In this document: positions 4,686-6,292 of the stretch, in pieces
How the letters are laid out: every line of letters starts with the position of its first letter
How positions within the stretch are numbered: position 1 is the stretch's first letter
The notes under the pieces: generated by a model
Seen by the model: only the letters and a program-made list of their open reading frames with translations
The model's database searches: none
Told to the model about the DNA's origin: nothing
Translations under genes and position numbers: made by a program
NCBI GenBank assembly: GCA_028284565.1
Contig: JANQRM010000516.1
Span: forward strand, 1-6,292
Length of the DNA: 6,292 bases
Origin: Anaerolineae bacterium
GTDB taxonomy: Bacteria; Chloroflexota; Anaerolineae; Aggregatilineales; Phototrophicaceae
Direction of reading: 5' to 3'

Positions 4686-5888
4686 ATGATATCACTCAAC
4701 CGACAGAAAATTATCACTTTACTCCTTTGGGGAATTGCGCTCGTTTTGGGGGTGCGATTTATGGCATTCATCCAAGAAGTAACTCCTTTAGCCACGCATA
4801 GCTTTGGGAATTATTACACGGCGGCACGGTTGTTTGTGGATGGCGAGTCGATTGGTCAATTTTATGATGATGATTGGTATGGGGAGCGAGTCGCTGGCTT
4901 TACAGAGGGTGTGTCGGATATTTATATGCCCCACTTTCCGACAGCGACGGTGGTGTTTTCGCCTTTGGCATTATGGGATTATTACTCGGCGCGCAGTCTG
5001 TGGATGGGCTTGAATGTGGTGGTGCTGGTCGTCACACTCGGTTGGTTGATGACCACTCTCAAGTTTGAAAGTTGGCTGATTCCGCTGACGATTATTGTTG
5101 TGTTGTCCTATGAACCCCTATATCGCAATTTTTATGTGGGACAGGTGTATGTTTTGCTGTTTGGGTTGGCGACGGTGGCGTGGACTTTGTTTCAGACACA
5201 TCGAGACCGAGTGTTGGGTGGATTGCTGGCATTTATAATCTTGTTCAAGACGGCAGGTTGGTTGTTGATTCCCCTTTTCATCATTAAACGGCGATGGCAG
5301 GCGATACTCTGGTGCGTGGGGGTTGGCTTGTTGTTGGTGCTGGTGACGCTTCCATTGGTTGGGCTGGAGTCATGGCAGACGTGGTTGTCCGTGTCCTCGT
5401 CATATAGTGAGAGACCCTCATTTACGGTGACTGCTTATCAAACCGTATTTGGCTACTTCAAGCATTTCTTCCTATATGATGCTCAGTGGAATCCACACCC
5501 CATTCTGGATAGCTCGGTCTTGGCAATGGTGATTCCCGTGTTAGCTCAGGTGTTGATTGTCGGTGTGAGTTTGTATCGTGCGCGGATCGTGCAATCCTCA
5601 GCGTTACTTTTTAGCGGGTTTTTACTGGCGAATATCATCATTAGCCCGACTTCGCTGGTGTATCACTATACCTTGCTCTTGCTCCCGATTGTGTTGCTGA
5701 TGAGTGAGGCGCGCAGTTGGTCATGGCGACGACGCTTATTGCTGGTTATCGGCGTGATGCTGATGTCGGTGCAGTATAATTTTCAGAGTCCACGATTAAC
5801 GGAAGGTGTTTTTGCCCTCTTTGCTTATGCCAAACTCTATGGTGCATTGATTTTATGGGTGACTTGCCTTGTTCCCGCCAAAAGATGA
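4686..5888 (+). CDS. Polytopic membrane protein, GT87-like (DUF2029) glycosyltransferase
   Basis: This is a 400-aa membrane protein with about 10 hydrophobic segments: roughly residues 9-29, 106-124, 131-141, 147-166, 178-200, 205-225, 277-296, 304-320, 324-339, 350-362 and 379-396. The first extracytoplasmic loop carries GNYYTAARLFVDG (41-53) and FYDDDWYG (59-66), then IYMPHFPTATVVFSPLALW (79-97). Later come YVGQVYVLLFG (150-160), FKTAGWLLIP (187-196) and ISPTSLVYHYTLLLLP (319-334). This order resembles GT87 polyprenyl-phosphate mannosyltransferase-like proteins, which add a sugar from a lipid carrier on the outer face of the membrane. The acidic residue expected in a DFxxYY arrangement is Ser39 here; D61-D63 are the nearest acidic residues. 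The start at ATG 4686 keeps the first membrane helix; no Shine-Dalgarno is seen. It is divergent from fdhD and probably unrelated to it. Sugar and acceptor are unknown; a related GT-C family is the main alternative. Confidence 0.72.
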   Translation: MISLNRQKIITLLLWGIALVLGVRFMAFIQEVTPLATHSFGNYYTAARLFVDGESIGQFYDDDWYGERVAGFTEGVSDIYMPHFPTATVVFSPLALWDYYSARSLWMGLNVVVLVVTLGWLMTTLKFESWLIPLTIIVVLSYEPLYRNFYVGQVYVLLFGLATVAWTLFQTHRDRVLGGLLAFIILFKTAGWLLIPLFIIKRRWQAILWCVGVGLLLVLVTLPLVGLESWQTWLSVSSSYSERPSFTVTAYQTVFGYFKHFFLYDAQWNPHPILDSSVLAMVIPVLAQVLIVGVSLYRARIVQSSALLFSGFLLANIIISPTSLVYHYTLLLLPIVLLMSEARSWSWRRRLLLVIGVMLMSVQYNFQSPRLTEGVFALFAYAKLYGALILWVTCLVPAKR

Positions 5889-5935
5889 GACATAGCCTTT
5901 TGAACCTCAGAGGGTCGCGTAGATAGAGACCCAAG

Positions 5936-5953
5936 ACACAAAGCACACAAAGG
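5936..5953 (+). repeat. Two units of a 9-nt tandem repeat after the glycosyltransferase gene
   Basis: ACACAAAGC is followed directly by ACACAAAGG, giving a perfect 8-nt match at a 9-nt period, starting 47 nt past the stop codon. It matches the consensus ACACARAGS of the repeat behind fdhD. The surrounding gap has two weak hairpins (5912-5932 and 5954-5972), neither followed by a T tract, so no clear terminator is seen. Confidence 0.5.
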
Positions 5954-6106
5954 GAAGTTGTATAAAAACTTCAAATTTATGATAACCCAAGATACCCTAC
6001 TGACCTAAGTGATCTCTTCCTAAAGGTTGTGATCTATTTTTAAAATGATGATTTGGTCTATGATGACTTCTTTTATATTGCTTTACACCATGACACAGGG
6101 ACTTTG

Positions 6107-6115
6107 TGATAGAAT
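6107..6115 (+). promoter_or_regulatory. Extended -10 element for the right-edge gene
   Basis: TGATAGAAT reads as an extended -10 (TGn followed by TAGAAT, one base off consensus). It predicts a start near 6122, about 33 nt before the ATG at 6155. There is no good -35 at normal spacing; TTTACA at 6082-6087 is 22 nt away. An extended -10 can work without a -35. Confidence 0.3.
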
Positions 6116-6154
6116 AATCGGTGATGGGCAGTCACCCAGTCGAGGACACGTCGG

Positions 6155-6292
6155 ATGAGCAAAAAACAAGAGCGACTTATTGCCTTTAAAGAGGAAGTCG
6201 AGGGCAAAATCCGTGACCTGATGCAAGAGTTTACGGAGGGCAAAATCAGCCGAGAGCAATTCAACTTGCTCTATGAACGCTACAATGGGCAA
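6155..6292 (+). CDS. Hypothetical charged helical protein, N-terminal 46 residues (cut by right window edge)
   Basis: An open plus-strand frame begins at ATG 6155 and continues past the edge. The 46 visible residues start MSKKQERLIAFKEEVEGK and end REQFNLLYERYNGQ. They are highly charged and Pro-free, and predict two amphipathic helices joined at TEGKISRE, reminiscent of SHOCT-like or helical leader segments in which a GxIxxEQF turn precedes a second helix. There is no signal peptide or membrane segment in this part, so it is probably cytoplasmic at its N-terminus. GAGGA 8 nt upstream of the ATG is an acceptable ribosome binding site, and an extended -10 lies about 40 nt upstream. The opposite strand is also open here but starts only with TTG near the edge and has a less protein-like composition. 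The body of the protein and its function cannot be seen. Confidence 0.6.
   Translation, partial: MSKKQERLIAFKEEVEGKIRDLMQEFTEGKISREQFNLLYERYNGQ

Noticed and set aside
4439..4795. Minus-strand 118-codon frame over the divergent region
   Set aside because: It overlaps fdhD in another frame, the palindrome and the start of the membrane protein gene; it is a shadow frame.
5912..5972. Terminator hairpins after the glycosyltransferase gene
   Set aside because: GGGTC/GACCC and GAAGTT/AACTTC are short stems with 11- and 7-nt loops and no T run on the plus strand.
6083..6292. Minus-strand open frame at the right edge
   Set aside because: It starts only with TTG near the edge, has no visible ribosome binding site, and lies antisense to a better supported plus-strand frame with an ATG, GAGGA and an extended -10.

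Overview
The window is a bacterial chromosomal segment of moderate G+C with ordinary gene density. It is dominated by a leftward (minus-strand) gene cluster for molybdenum/tungsten cofactor work. No rRNA, tRNA, CRISPR array or transposase is visible. The MoeA-PBP fusion of the kind found in archaea, Firmicutes and Chloroflexota, the GT87-like membrane protein, and the G/C-tract palindromes between genes together suggest a Chloroflexota (Anaerolineae-like) genome. That assignment is an inference from protein style, not a proven placement.

Layout, read leftward from about 4.6 kb: fdhD (sulfurtransferase that activates formate dehydrogenase-type enzymes), then a 185-bp gap with a G-rich palindrome, then a stand-alone moeA (molybdopterin molybdenumtransferase). 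A 110-bp gap follows, holding a hairpin and a 21-codon open frame with a strong ribosome binding site that overlaps the next start codon by ATGA. Next comes a 636-aa MoeA fused to a C-terminal periplasmic-binding-protein-like domain. After 56 bp with its own promoter-like elements comes the start of a lipoprotein gene that runs off the left edge. The three cofactor genes act on one process: both MoeA proteins would insert metal into adenylylated molybdopterin, and FdhD would give the finished cofactor its sulfido ligand for a formate dehydrogenase-like enzyme. That enzyme is not encoded in this window. Having two MoeA types side by side, one with a built-in ligand-binding domain, raises the possibility of Mo/W discrimination or metal sensing.

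Rightward from 4.7 kb: a GT87-like polytopic membrane glycosyltransferase is transcribed divergently from fdhD across a 155-bp region with a long palindrome. After a 266-bp gap (5889-6154) comes the first 46 codons of a gene cut by the right edge. That gap holds a 9-nt tandem repeat, two weak hairpins (GGGTC/GACCC at 5912-5932 and GAAGTT/AACTTC at 5954-5972) and one extended -10-like site. I see no convincing gene in it.

Most notable for follow-up are the short coupled ORF in front of the MoeA-PBP gene, a canonical G-quadruplex motif that shares bases with a hairpin upstream of moeA, a lack of Shine-Dalgarno sequences before the cofactor genes, and a 9-nt-period repeat lying in the same orientation behind both fdhD and the glycosyltransferase gene.
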